In this document: positions 21,126-30,323 of the stretch, piece by piece
Layout of the letters: every line of letters starts with the position of its first letter
How positions within the stretch are numbered: the first letter of the stretch is position 1
NCBI RefSeq assembly: GCF_000235365.1
Contig: NC_016454.1
Location: 248,001 to 312,000, forward strand
Length of the DNA stretch: 64,000 bases
Reading direction: 5' to 3'
Origin: Eremothecium cymbalariae DBVPG#7215
Lineage: Eukaryota > Ascomycota > Saccharomycetes > Saccharomycetales > Saccharomycetaceae
Made by a program: the position numbers and the translations under genes
Notes under the pieces: generated by a model
Seen by the model: only the letters and a program-made list of their open reading frames with translations
Database searches by the model: none
Told to the model about the DNA's origin: nothing

Positions 21126-22016
21126 ATGAGAAACATGTCTAATATTTTAAGATCCAAAATAAAGGTTGCATTGGTGCAAATGTTGGGTTCGACTCCCGAT
21201 AAGATGGCGAATTTAGCGCATGCGGCTACGATGGTCGAGAAGGCCATGACTGATCAACCGGAGACTAAATTGCTAGTATTGCCTGAATGTTTTGCTGCAC
21301 CTTACGCTACGGACAAGTTTAGAGAGTATGCTGAAGTTGTCACTTTGGAAGGTGTTGGGTCACCATCCGTTCGTATGCTTTCATACTTGGCACGCAAATG
21401 GAAGGTGACACTTGTTGGAGGTTCTATTCCGGAGCTCGATCCGCAGACCTCAAAGGTTTACAATAGTTCTTTGGTGTTTGGCCCGCAAGGTGATCTCATC
21501 GCGAAACATCGCAAGATACATCTTTTTGATATCGATATTCCAGCTGGTATCACTTTCACGGAAAGTGACACCCTATCCGCCGGTGACAAGCTTACTGAAG
21601 TGAAGATGGACGAGGGCACATTCGGTGTCGGTATCTGCTATGATATCCGTTTCCCCGAGGTGTCTACCATTAGTGCCAGAAGAGGTGCCTTTGCCATGGT
21701 GTATCCCGCTGCTTTCAACACCTTTACCGGACCGATGCATTGGCACTTGCTAGCGCGCTCCCGCAGTATTGATAACGAGATATATACCATATTTTGCTCC
21801 CCAGCACGCGATCTCAACAGCAACTATCATGCATACGGACACAGTCTTGTTGTTAACCCTCGCGGTGAGGTGATCGCAGAGGCGGGAGAAGGTGAAGAAA
21901 TCATTTATGCGGAGCTCGATCCAGAGCTTATTACCCTAGTGCGTCGAGCAATCCCAGTCACAATACAAAGACGTTTTGATGTCTATCCGGACGTTAGCAA
22001 CCTGCCGCCAAAATAG
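21126..22016 (+). CDS. NIT3: Nitrilase-superfamily deaminated glutathione amidase, Nit3
   Basis: Predicted 296 residues from the first ATG at 21126; a second ATG three codons on (21135) gives an N-terminus even closer to S. cerevisiae Nit3 (MSxxxILxxKIKVALVQ). The Glu-Lys-Cys triad of nitrilases is visible: LPECF, KHRKIHLFD and GVGICYDIRFPE. Nit-type amidases hydrolyse deaminated glutathione, a repair reaction for a transaminase side product. Also typical are WHLLARSRSIDNEIY and AEAGEGEEIIYAELDPE. The frame is open further upstream but has no ATG. Convergent with ORM. Position matches YLR351C. Confidence 0.95.
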   Translation: MRNMSNILRSKIKVALVQMLGSTPDKMANLAHAATMVEKAMTDQPETKLLVLPECFAAPYATDKFREYAEVVTLEGVGSPSVRMLSYLARKWKVTLVGGSIPELDPQTSKVYNSSLVFGPQGDLIAKHRKIHLFDIDIPAGITFTESDTLSAGDKLTEVKMDEGTFGVGICYDIRFPEVSTISARRGAFAMVYPAAFNTFTGPMHWHLLARSRSIDNEIYTIFCSPARDLNSNYHAYGHSLVVNPRGEVIAEAGEGEEIIYAELDPELITLVRRAIPVTIQRRFDVYPDVSNLPPK

Positions 22017-22265
22017 CTGACCGGGTGCCCAGCACCCGCAGCACCTCCCAAATATAATGTAACCCTCGTGTTCAACGCCTAATTCGGAAGTCGAAATGCA
22101 TGACTTACGCTTTGCAACATGGAACACTTCCTCTGCCACTGAAATACGTATCATGTCGTATATGTTAAAAAAATAAATGCACATTACATTATATAATAGT
22201 AATAGTATAATAATAGTAATAGTAATAACGTAGCTCTCCCTCCATCTCCGTCCCCCACGCCAATC

Positions 22266-22865
22266 TTATCCAATCTGGGCTGGGCCAGTAATCCCTGGAA
22301 TAGTGATCCGCACACGATGAGTCAAGGGCAGCTTAGGCACCACCGCTACTAGTGTCGTCAATACAAAATTCAGCGAAAATAACTTCAAATCATACCGAGA
22401 GTAATGCGTGCTTAGCAGAAATAACGCAATCGGCACACTAATCAAAAACTTCTTGGTCGGAGTATACAACACCCCATTGTCCAATTGTTCCCACATGGTC
22501 AAATTATCATAAGCACCCCCATTAAACTCAAACGGCGTCCCCTTAATCAAGTGAAACATAATATATGATCCAATCACATAGCTCATGTTCGTCATTGTCC
22601 ACGACCACTCATTGCTGATTCTTGGTACCATGTTATAAAACAACTTCAATAGAAATATAATCACCGCATGGATCCCCCACGCACCCCTCTGCTCCACCCA
22701 CGTCACATTCATATTCGGCAACAACTGCTGATCATTCTCCTCCTCAAACGTCTCCGGCTCCACATGCGATATTATACTTGACGACCGCCGTCTTCGGTGG
22801 TCTTGCACCGGCTCCACAGCCGTTCTATCATTTCCATACGACGGGAAAGGTTTCAATTGTCCCAT
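22266..22865 (-). CDS. ORM2: ORM-family regulator of serine palmitoyltransferase
   Basis: Predicted 199 residues. The ORMDL core is plain: NVTWVEQRGAWGIHAVIIFL, the LIKGTPFEFNGGAYDNLTMWEQLD block, and four hydrophobic segments typical of this ER membrane family. Orm proteins bind and restrain serine palmitoyltransferase, the first enzyme of sphingolipid synthesis. The yeast N-terminal tail is phosphorylated by Ypk1 to relieve this; here the tail carries an RRRRSSSIISH stretch, a plausible basophilic kinase target. One gene stands for S. cerevisiae ORM1 (YGR038W) and ORM2 (YLR350W). Convergent with NIT3 and divergent from ACB1. Confidence 0.95.
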   Translation of the reverse strand: MGQLKPFPSYGNDRTAVEPVQDHRRRRSSSIISHVEPETFEEENDQQLLPNMNVTWVEQRGAWGIHAVIIFLLKLFYNMVPRISNEWSWTMTNMSYVIGSYIMFHLIKGTPFEFNGGAYDNLTMWEQLDNGVLYTPTKKFLISVPIALFLLSTHYSRYDLKLFSLNFVLTTLVAVVPKLPLTHRVRITIPGITGPAQIG

Positions 22866-23381
22866 CGCTCTCTTCGCTTTGTTTCTTCTATTTCTATTTC
22901 TATTTCTAGTTAGATGTCTTTTCCTTCTCCTACTCCTTCTTGATGTATCCTCCTACCTGTTTCCTAGTTTCTAACTGCTCGAAATCCTCGATGTATCTGC
23001 TTACTATAAATATATACTAATTTCCTTTATGAGCTTCCTTTTATTCTCCTTCAAAACCATTTACACCTTGCTGTTAGTAGTTTTAACAGAGTAATATCGC
23101 CCCGTTTTGGAATCCCATTTTTTGTATTTTTATAGAATGCGCTTGTATATAATTTTTCAAGAACAACACAACCGAACATGTGGTTAGTTTCGATTCACAG
23201 TCTGGAGGTCCTTGCTCAGGCCGGATCACATTGTATATTATCCATCTTGTGATGTGGCATTAGAAAGCGCCCTTTCCAGCTGTGCCATCGTTTGGTCACG
23301 TGCTAGTATGCACTCTTGCCGAACGCTCTTCTCGTCGGACCGGGAAGCTTGGACACACGCTGCCGCCGCCCCTGTCCGGCC

Positions 23382-23408
23382 GGGCGGGGGCACGGCGTGC
23401 CCCCGCCC
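23382..23408. repeat. Perfect GC-rich hairpin, 12-bp stem and 3-base loop
   Basis: Left arm GGGCGGGGGCAC (23382-23393), loop GGC, right arm GTGCCCCCGCCC (23397-23408), with no mismatch. It lies about 180 bases upstream of the ACB1 ATG. Confidence 0.9.
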
Positions 23409-23439
23409 CACCATGGCCCCTGCCCGGCCCTCCCTGCCC

Positions 23440-23483
23440 GGCCCTCCCCGCCCGCCGGCCTATGCCGGCGGGCGGGGAGGGCC
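23440..23483. repeat. Perfect GC-rich hairpin, 20-bp stem and 4-base loop
   Basis: Arms 23440-23459 and 23464-23483 are exact reverse complements; the loop is CTAT. Nearly every stem base is G or C. It lies about 100 bases upstream of the ACB1 ATG. A perfect 20-bp stem of this composition is very unlikely by chance. Confidence 0.93.
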
Positions 23484-23586
23484 ACCACCCATAACCAACA
23501 ACCAGCAAATAAAAGGCTACCTTCTCACTCTCCCTGCTGATCGCCCTCTAACCAGCCAAGCTGCAACACCAACTAAACAACCAACA

Positions 23587-23958
23587 ATGGTTTCTCAACT
23601 CTTCGAAGAAAAGGTATGTTCCGCACACAGCTAGAGCTAGAGCCAGAGGGCCAGAGCCAGGCCCGCCTGGCTCTGGCCTCTCACTATCCCCCCTCCGTGC
23701 CGTCCACTAACCCCCCTCCAGGCAAAGGCCGCTAATGGACTCCCATCCAACGTCTCCCAGGATGAAATGCTCCAGCTCTACGGTCTCTACAAACAGGCCA
23801 CCGTTGGAGACAACAACAAAGAAAAACCAGGTATCTTCAACATGAAAGACCGCTACAAGTGGGACGCATGGGACAAGCTCAAGGGCACGTCCCAGGAAGA
23901 CGCCGAGCAGCAGTACATCAAGCTGGTCGACGAACTAACTGCCAAGTACTCCAACTAG
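23587..23958 (+). CDS. ACB1: Acyl-CoA-binding protein, two exons
   Basis: Exon 1 is 23587-23613 (MVSQLFEEK), exon 2 is 23722-23958, giving 87 residues, the same length as S. cerevisiae Acb1. The intron (23614-23721) has a GTATGT donor, a CACTAAC branch point near 23705-23711 and a CAG acceptor; splicing joins EEK to AKAANGLPS. The family core follows: LYGLYKQATVGD, KPGIFNMKDRYKWDAWDKLKG and EDAEQQYIKLVDEL, with the Lys/Tyr residues that hold acyl-CoA. It carries long-chain acyl-CoA esters in the cytosol. S. cerevisiae ACB1 (YGR037C) is known to me as intronless, so the intron after codon 9 is notable. The intron contains a perfect hairpin. Confidence 0.96.
23649..23678. repeat. Perfect hairpin inside the ACB1 intron
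   Basis: Left arm GGCCAGAGCCAG (23649-23660), loop GCCCGC, right arm CTGGCTCTGGCC (23667-23678). It sits between the donor and the branch point and would bring them closer in the pre-mRNA. Confidence 0.9.
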
Positions 23959-25458
23959 GTGGTATAGTGTGTGTATGCCCGTACGTAAAGTATAGTCTGA
24001 GGTTTCAATTATGCCCCTACATGTGTGTTACCCGGCCATGGTGAGCCTTTTCGGAATTTTTTTGCCACCCGCGTTCTGCGCGCCCTTTATTTTTGCTGCT
24101 AATATGGCAGCTCCCCCCATTTATTTATGCTAAAAACACGAATAATTAACCAAACATAAAGGATATATATATATAAATAACACAGTTATAGTTCCCATTC
24201 AACTGTTACACCGTGACGGTGCAAACCCTCACTTGACAAAGACAAAAAGCCGTTTTCAAGTTTTCAAGTTTTCATAAGCTCCGGGTTTTTTTTGGTTTTG
24301 CGATACAAGCTACCCCCCAAATACAGTATTTACTTGGCAAACTGGACGGACTGACTGGCCGACTGACTGGACTAGACTGGGACTTGCGTTTAAAAAAGTT
24401 GAGGGCACTGACTACTTTCTCCTTTACCCAAAAATTACGAATATATATACATAAACACTCCATTCCAGCCCAAAACAAAAAGATAGATATACCTACCTAC
24501 CTATACCACCACCAGATTAATATTATTATTGCCCCGCCCCTCCTTTTGCCTGGCCATCCTTTGTCCCCTTAAAAAACAACAAAAAAAAGATCAAGACCGT
24601 TTTTATCTTTGAGGAGAGGATATAGAAGCAAGAGAGATATATACACAGTATATCAGACTTACATTCAAGAGAGTGCTCGCCCCATTGTTGCCCGTTGCCG
24701 TTGGTTCTATTTCTGTTCCCAGTTTTATTCGAAAAAGGAGCATTTCGTTAACAAAACAGAAGAAAGAAGACTCTCTGTGTGTGTGTCTGCCGGTTGTGTA
24801 TCTGCCTGTCGTGTGTGTCTGCCCGTCGTTGTGAGTGTTTAATAAAAAAAGATTTAGAGGTGGAATTAATTTTAAATTTAACTTTTATTTTATCTCATTT
24901 CCATTTTTCTTTGGATTCCTGTTTGAAGGTAAAATTAGAACATTCTGAAGAAAAATAAAGGGTTCCGGTTTTGGTTTCCATACTCATCACCGGTTTCATT
25001 GGCTTCCCCTGATCTTGCCCGAATTTTCGTGAGCTTTTCTTTCTCCCTATTCCCCTCCCTCTCTATCGTTAGTCCAGAAGACCTGGTTTGATTGTACAAG
25101 GTGCTACGGAAGAAAAAAGCAGTTGGTGTGCTCTACGCAGAAATAGGACGTTAGTATTATTATCAGGACAATTTTTTGAGAGAGAGAGCCATTACTTTAA
25201 AAATTAGCATAGAAGAAGAAGGAAGGGAAAACCGGAAAATTTTTTTGTTAGAGAAAACGGTTTTGTAGGCTTGTATCAAAAAACTACAAGAGCGAAGGAA
25301 GGAAGAAAAATAAAATAATAAAAGACCTTCATCAAACTCCTTTATTGAAAGAAGCAGCAGCGAGGAGCCAGGAGCCCATATTCGAAGGGTGTTTACAATT
25401 AATCACACCAGTTCCAGCAGATATCGAAGAAAAAAAAAACGTAAGCAGCAGCACACAG
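23959..25458. other. Intergenic region ACB1 to KAP95
   Basis: About 1.5 kb holding the ACB1 3' end and a long KAP95 leader. It includes TTTTCAAG direct repeats near 24255, GACTGACTGGC repeats at about 24348-24380, a (GT/CTGCC) low-complexity stretch at 24775-24835, and A-rich and GAGAGA tracts after 25180. S. cerevisiae DIC1 (YLR348C), which sits here in the YLR block, is absent. No gene is recognised. Confidence 0.55.
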
Positions 25459-28044
25459 ATGTCAACACAGGAGATTGCTCAGCTGTTGAGTAACACGATT
25501 CTAAGCCCAGATGCAGCTATACGTTTGCAGTCGGAAACGCAGTTGAAGAAACTTTCCAATGATAGTTTTTTGCAGTATGCAGGGATACTTTCGCAAATTT
25601 TGGCGGATGAGAGTGTGATTTTGGAAGCGCGGATCTTGGCAGCATTGACACTTAAGAACGAGTTGGTGTCCAAAGATACTGTTAAGGCGCAGCAGTTTGC
25701 ACAACGGTGGCTGACTCTAGTGGATGCAGAGTCACGGCACCATATAAAGCAATTTGCGTTGGTTGCGTTGGTGGATAGGCAGGCTCGCGTAGCGAATGCA
25801 GCGGCCCAATTGATAGCAGCTATCGCGGATATTGAACTTCCTAGAGAAGAATGGCCTGATTTGATGAAACTGCTTGTTGAGAATACGGCGCAGAACCAAC
25901 CAGAAAATGTTAAGAGAGCTTCGTTGTTGGTTTTGGGGTATATTTGCGAGGGGGCGGACCCGTCAAGTAAAGCCTTAATTGCCCAGTCTAATCATATTTT
26001 GATAGCGATTGTGCAAGGTGCACAGATATCGGAGCCTTCCAAGATTGTGAGGCTGACTGCGTTGAATTCTCTTGCAGATTCGTTGGCGTTCATCAAGAAC
26101 AATATGGAACGCGAGGGAGAGCGCAATTACTTGATGCAGGTTGTATGTGAGGCGACGCAGGCGGACGATGAGGATATACAGGCAGCTGCATTTGGTTGTT
26201 TGTGCAAGATTATGGCGCAGTTTTATTTTTTGATGAAGCCCTACATGGAACAAGCATTGTACGCATTAACGATTTCTACAATGCAGTCCCTCAATGAAAA
26301 AGTAGCATCCATGGCAGTGGAATTTTGGTCCACAATCTGTGAAGAGGAGATTGATATTGCATACGAACTGTCGCAGTTCCCCGAGTCGCCTTTGCAATCG
26401 TTTAACTTTGCGCTATCTTCTTTACAAGAGGTGGTTCCAAATTTGTTGAACCTATTGACAAAGCAGAACGTTGACCCAGAAGATGATGACTGGAATGTAT
26501 CCATGTCTGCCGGTGCATGTTTACAGCTTTTCGCCCAAAATTGCGGTAATTACATAGTCGAACCCGTATTGCACTACGTTGAACAAAATATTACGGGTGA
26601 AAATTGGAGGCAACGTGAAGCAGCTGTTATGTCCTTTGGTTCCATCCTTGATGGTCCCGACAAGGTTCAGCTAGTTAACTTGGTCCACCAGGCTTTGCCA
26701 CCGATATTAAACTTGATCAATGATCCTGTTTTACAAGTAAAGGAAACGGTGGCCTGGTGTATCGGGAGAATCGCTGACTTGGTCGTAGGTGCAATTGACC
26801 CTGAGCATCATTTGGCCGACGTCGTAAATGCGTGTTTAATAGGTCTAAACGATCATTCAAAAGTGGCAACAAACTGTGCATGGACTATCATTAATTTGGT
26901 GGAACAACTAGCGGATAGTGTTGGATCTCCAATATACAACTACTATCCAGTCTTGATTGATGCATTGATGACAACCGCTAATAGAACAGATAACGAGCAT
27001 GGTGTCCGCGCCTCCGCCTTTTCTGCGCTAACAACATTGGTTGAATTCTCCACAGATCAGGTTGGTGAGTCGGTAACTTCTATTTCTAGCTACGTGCTAG
27101 ACAAATTAGGTCAAACGATAAATATAGACGAAACCCAACTAAGCACTGAAGACAAACAAAGCTTGGAAGAATTGCAATCAAATATCTTGACAGTATTGTC
27201 CGCTTCCATAAGAAAAAACCCCCAATCAGTAGCATCTGTTTCCGATATGTTAATGGAGCTCTTTTTGAAGCTCTTGAGCAAAAATGAATCCTCTTACATT
27301 GAAGATGACGTTTTTTATGTCATATCCTCTTTGGCCACTTCAATGGGTAAAGGATTTGAAAGATATTTAGAGAAATTCTCACCCTATTTAGTCCATGCTC
27401 TGAACCAAGTTCAATCCCAGGTGTCGGTAACTGCTGTTGGATTAATTGCAGACATCTCTAATTCGTTGGAAGATGACTTCAAGAAATTTGCACCTGCATT
27501 CATGAATGTGTTAGGTACCATGATCTCCTCTCAAGAAGCTAAGCGAGAATTGAAACCAGCCGTATTGTCTGTCTTTGGTGATATCGCTTCGAATATTGGC
27601 GAGGAATTCATTCCATATTTGAATCAAGTAATGGCGTTGTGTGTCGCCGCTCAGAACTCTAGGCCAGAAAGCGCCTCGTTGGACGCCTTGGAATATAATG
27701 TAAAGGTGCAAGAAGCTGTCCTAGATGCCTACGTAGGTACTGTTGCGGGTTTGCATTCGAACCCAGATGCTTTGTTTCAGTATGTTGGTACCATCTTCCA
27801 GTTTTTGAGCTCTTTTGCCGAAAACCCTGCCCTAAGCAGCGAAGACACGTCCGCAAGGTCCGCCGTCGGTATTCTCGGTGATATCGCCTCCATGTACCCA
27901 GATGGTAGAATAAAACAGCTTTATGCTCAAAACTGGGTCACCGAGTTCATCAGAAAGACGAGAAGCAATCCAAATTTTAGTCAAGCCACAAAGGATACTG
28001 CTAGGTGGGCTAGGGAACAACAAAAGCATCAGCAAACCCTTTAG
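25459..28044 (+). CDS. KAP95: Karyopherin (importin) beta
   Basis: Predicted 861 residues from the ATG at 25459 (MSTQEIAQLL), exactly the length of S. cerevisiae Kap95. The same frame is open upstream to 25345 but has no ATG there. HEAT repeats fill the chain; diagnostic blocks include SETQLKKLSND, LAALTLKNELVSKD, IAAIADIELP, NNMEREGERNYLMQVVCEATQA, DDDWNVSMSAGACLQLFAQNCG, VKETVAWCIGRIADLV and the end ATKDTARWAREQQKHQ. Kap95 carries classical nuclear-localisation cargo bound to Srp1 through the pore and releases it on binding Ran-GTP. Position matches YLR347C. Confidence 0.98.
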   Translation: MSTQEIAQLLSNTILSPDAAIRLQSETQLKKLSNDSFLQYAGILSQILADESVILEARILAALTLKNELVSKDTVKAQQFAQRWLTLVDAESRHHIKQFALVALVDRQARVANAAAQLIAAIADIELPREEWPDLMKLLVENTAQNQPENVKRASLLVLGYICEGADPSSKALIAQSNHILIAIVQGAQISEPSKIVRLTALNSLADSLAFIKNNMEREGERNYLMQVVCEATQADDEDIQAAAFGCLCKIMAQFYFLMKPYMEQALYALTISTMQSLNEKVASMAVEFWSTICEEEIDIAYELSQFPESPLQSFNFALSSLQEVVPNLLNLLTKQNVDPEDDDWNVSMSAGACLQLFAQNCGNYIVEPVLHYVEQNITGENWRQREAAVMSFGSILDGPDKVQLVNLVHQALPPILNLINDPVLQVKETVAWCIGRIADLVVGAIDPEHHLADVVNACLIGLNDHSKVATNCAWTIINLVEQLADSVGSPIYNYYPVLIDALMTTANRTDNEHGVRASAFSALTTLVEFSTDQVGESVTSISSYVLDKLGQTINIDETQLSTEDKQSLEELQSNILTVLSASIRKNPQSVASVSDMLMELFLKLLSKNESSYIEDDVFYVISSLATSMGKGFERYLEKFSPYLVHALNQVQSQVSVTAVGLIADISNSLEDDFKKFAPAFMNVLGTMISSQEAKRELKPAVLSVFGDIASNIGEEFIPYLNQVMALCVAAQNSRPESASLDALEYNVKVQEAVLDAYVGTVAGLHSNPDALFQYVGTIFQFLSSFAENPALSSEDTSARSAVGILGDIASMYPDGRIKQLYAQNWVTEFIRKTRSNPNFSQATKDTARWAREQQKHQQTL

Positions 28045-29213
28045 GTGTCTGTCTCTTCGTTTATTATTACTATTATTACTATTTTATTATTATTATTATT
28101 TTATTTTATTTTATTTTTTACTATTTTACTATTATTATTTCAGATTCCTTCCTCTCTTTTTGTTGCCAAGCTTCTATTATACCATTTGCCATCTGCCCTC
28201 GCTTCCGCTTCTCTTTTGATGCCTACCTCCCTACAATTCTCTTCTCTATCCTCTCTCTTTTACTTTATATTTGCCTTCTCCCCTTCCCCGCCTTCTCCCT
28301 TCTTCCCCCTCTCTTTTATCGACATCACTCTGCATTTTCTACTTATCGTTTCGCAGTTATATTAATACTGGACCTTACTCTTTTATACATCTCGGGGACT
28401 AGATCGACTTGCTCTATTCTTTTATGCCCTTCTCTAACTTTCGTCTCTTGTCGCTGATATTTCAACAATGCTCCCTTCTTTTGGCTGACCCTCTAAGTCC
28501 CCTTCTCTAACTTCTATTTACCCCTTTCTACTCTGTTTTATGACTGACTGAATCTCTACCTTTTTCACCACATCCATATCTTCGTTCTCACGACTTTTCC
28601 TAACTAGTATTATTATCATTCTCATTTTCATTTTCATTATATCACCTAAGCCGCCTTACCCCATCTTTCGGCCTCTTCAACTTCTAGCCACACTACTACC
28701 TTTAATAATTAAATATGATATGCACTGTATCGTCCGCCGTATGGCATATCTCTTTTGTCGTTGTCGCTTTAATCATCTAATACTTCTCCGTACCGTATAT
28801 AATTCTTCCCATCTATATAGATATATATATATATACGTTTATTACCACTATTACTGCTACCCTGTATACACTAACATAGATAGACACATTTTGTATGTCA
28901 TCGTCAGCTTTTCACTGCCATACTACTGCTTATAAATCTGCCTGGGAAGAAGTCAACCATGCTTTTTATGTTAGCCCCGGGCTAGAAAGCTTCCTAAGCT
29001 TAAACTACTACTCTAGCTAGTACAACTTGTCCAGTTTCACCGAACTCCAGGATGCTTCCACATAAATTTGAATTGGAGCTCTTGCAATTGGATTACAACA
29101 CAGCGTCGCTAACATGCACTCAGAAAATCAGAAACAAAAAGGGACAAAGGCATCTTGATCTAAAGACCAACGCACCCGAAGAATAAAAAGTGACTACAAA
29201 TATATATGCAGCA
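28045..29213. other. Intergenic region, pyrimidine-rich
   Basis: About 1.17 kb. From 28055 to 28135 there is a (TTA/TTAT)n tract, followed by 500 bases very rich in C and T on the plus strand, then TATATATATA near 28823-28840. Open frames here reflect that bias. No gene is recognised. Confidence 0.6.
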
Positions 29214-29930
29214 ATGTTTACAATTAATGGCACTCAGATGCTTCCCATGAATGACTTGATTCCATTTGATGATACTTATGTGCTTTATAATCCAAACGAT
29301 ATTGTATCATTTATCTCGTGCTACTTTTCTCTTCTTCCAATTGCTATTCTTGTGTTTTACTTCTCATGGTTTGTGACAACTCGTGAAATGGAAGCAGTGT
29401 TTATTGCGGTTGGCCATCTAGCTAATGAGATTTTGAATAACGTTGTAAAGAATTTTGTAAAAGAGCCGAGACCATACAATTTTGGTAGTTTCCAGAGAGA
29501 ATCATTGAGATCAGGGTTTGGGATGCCAAGTGCACATTCCCAATTTATGGGGTTTTTTGCAATGTTTCTGGGTCTGCGACTCTGGTTGCAGTGGACTGGG
29601 TTACGGAAATTGCATAGGGTTTCTGGGACGGTTATATTGTTTTTGGCAACTCTTGGTGTGGCAGGGTCTCGGGTATATTTGGGATACCATAGTGTGCCTC
29701 AGGTGATTGTTGGCATATCGCTTGGCACATTCTTTGGTTCACTTTATTTTATAGTGGTCGGGTTCATCAGACATAGTGGGCTTTCGGACTGGGTTTTGTC
29801 ATGGAGACTTGCGAAATGGTTCCTCGTCAAGGATTCATGTTATCACTCCCCCAGGAGCCTTCGGGAAGACTATGACGCCTATTGGAAGAGACGCCAAGCT
29901 CAGATTCTAAAGTTCAAAAAGGATATTTAG
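29214..29930 (+). CDS. CAX4: Dolichyl pyrophosphate phosphatase
   Basis: Predicted 238 residues from the ATG at 29214; the frame opens eight codons earlier with GTG only. S. cerevisiae Cax4 is 239. It is a PAP2-type phosphatase of the ER membrane with its active site on the lumen side, recycling dolichyl pyrophosphate left by N-glycosylation. The three phosphatase motifs are present: KNFVKEPRP, MPSAHSQF and SRVYLGYHSVPQ. About four hydrophobic spans surround them. Position matches YGR036C. Confidence 0.95.
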   Translation: MFTINGTQMLPMNDLIPFDDTYVLYNPNDIVSFISCYFSLLPIAILVFYFSWFVTTREMEAVFIAVGHLANEILNNVVKNFVKEPRPYNFGSFQRESLRSGFGMPSAHSQFMGFFAMFLGLRLWLQWTGLRKLHRVSGTVILFLATLGVAGSRVYLGYHSVPQVIVGISLGTFFGSLYFIVVGFIRHSGLSDWVLSWRLAKWFLVKDSCYHSPRSLREDYDAYWKRRQAQILKFKKDI

Positions 29931-30323
29931 GTTTGTGATTAAGATGAGTACAAAAAATCAAATAGAAGAGGTTGAGACGTAACATGGGTTTGAACTTGGT
30001 TGATAATTAAGTCATGCAGGCCATTCCTCCTACAATTGAATAGAAGATACGTTGTACACACGTCTTATCTGTGTCATATATTTTGGAACCTCTCTTTTCA
30101 TCTTTTAAAAGTGTTATTATTACTAAGTAAAGTACCTTTCTCTTCTCCAGAGTCACAAACGAGCATTTTAAAACATATCAAACCTCTGATTAAAATAATT
30201 CCACAATACTAATGAAAGATATAACAAAAACACATAATTCTACAATTGCATTGCTATATCCTATAGACTTACAGGCTATATGAAAACTTGTTACTTTTAG
30301 AAGATACTACGGTTCTTTTTGAT
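29931..30323. other. Convergent 3' region
   Basis: About 390 AT-rich bases between two convergent genes. No gene is seen. Confidence 0.6.

Larger units (their letters stand above)
22866..23586. promoter_or_regulatory. Divergent ORM/ACB1 promoter with GC-rich hairpins
   Basis: About 720 bases. The ORM side is pyrimidine-rich and AT-rich; the ACB1 side (23340-23490) is extremely GC-rich and holds two perfect hairpins, listed separately. A CACGTG lies at 23297-23302. The composition jump within one promoter is abrupt. Confidence 0.6.

Noticed and set aside
23212..23634. 140-codon plus-strand frame before ACB1
   Set aside because: It reads through the GC hairpins and into ACB1 exon 1 and intron in another frame; composition explains its openness.
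24609..24842. 77-codon frame in the KAP95 leader
   Set aside because: Low-complexity CVCVSAGCVSACRVCLP from GTGTGTCTGCC repeats; no sign of a real protein.
25345..25458. N-terminal extension of KAP95
   Set aside because: Opens with TTG; starting at the ATG at 25459 gives the exact family length.
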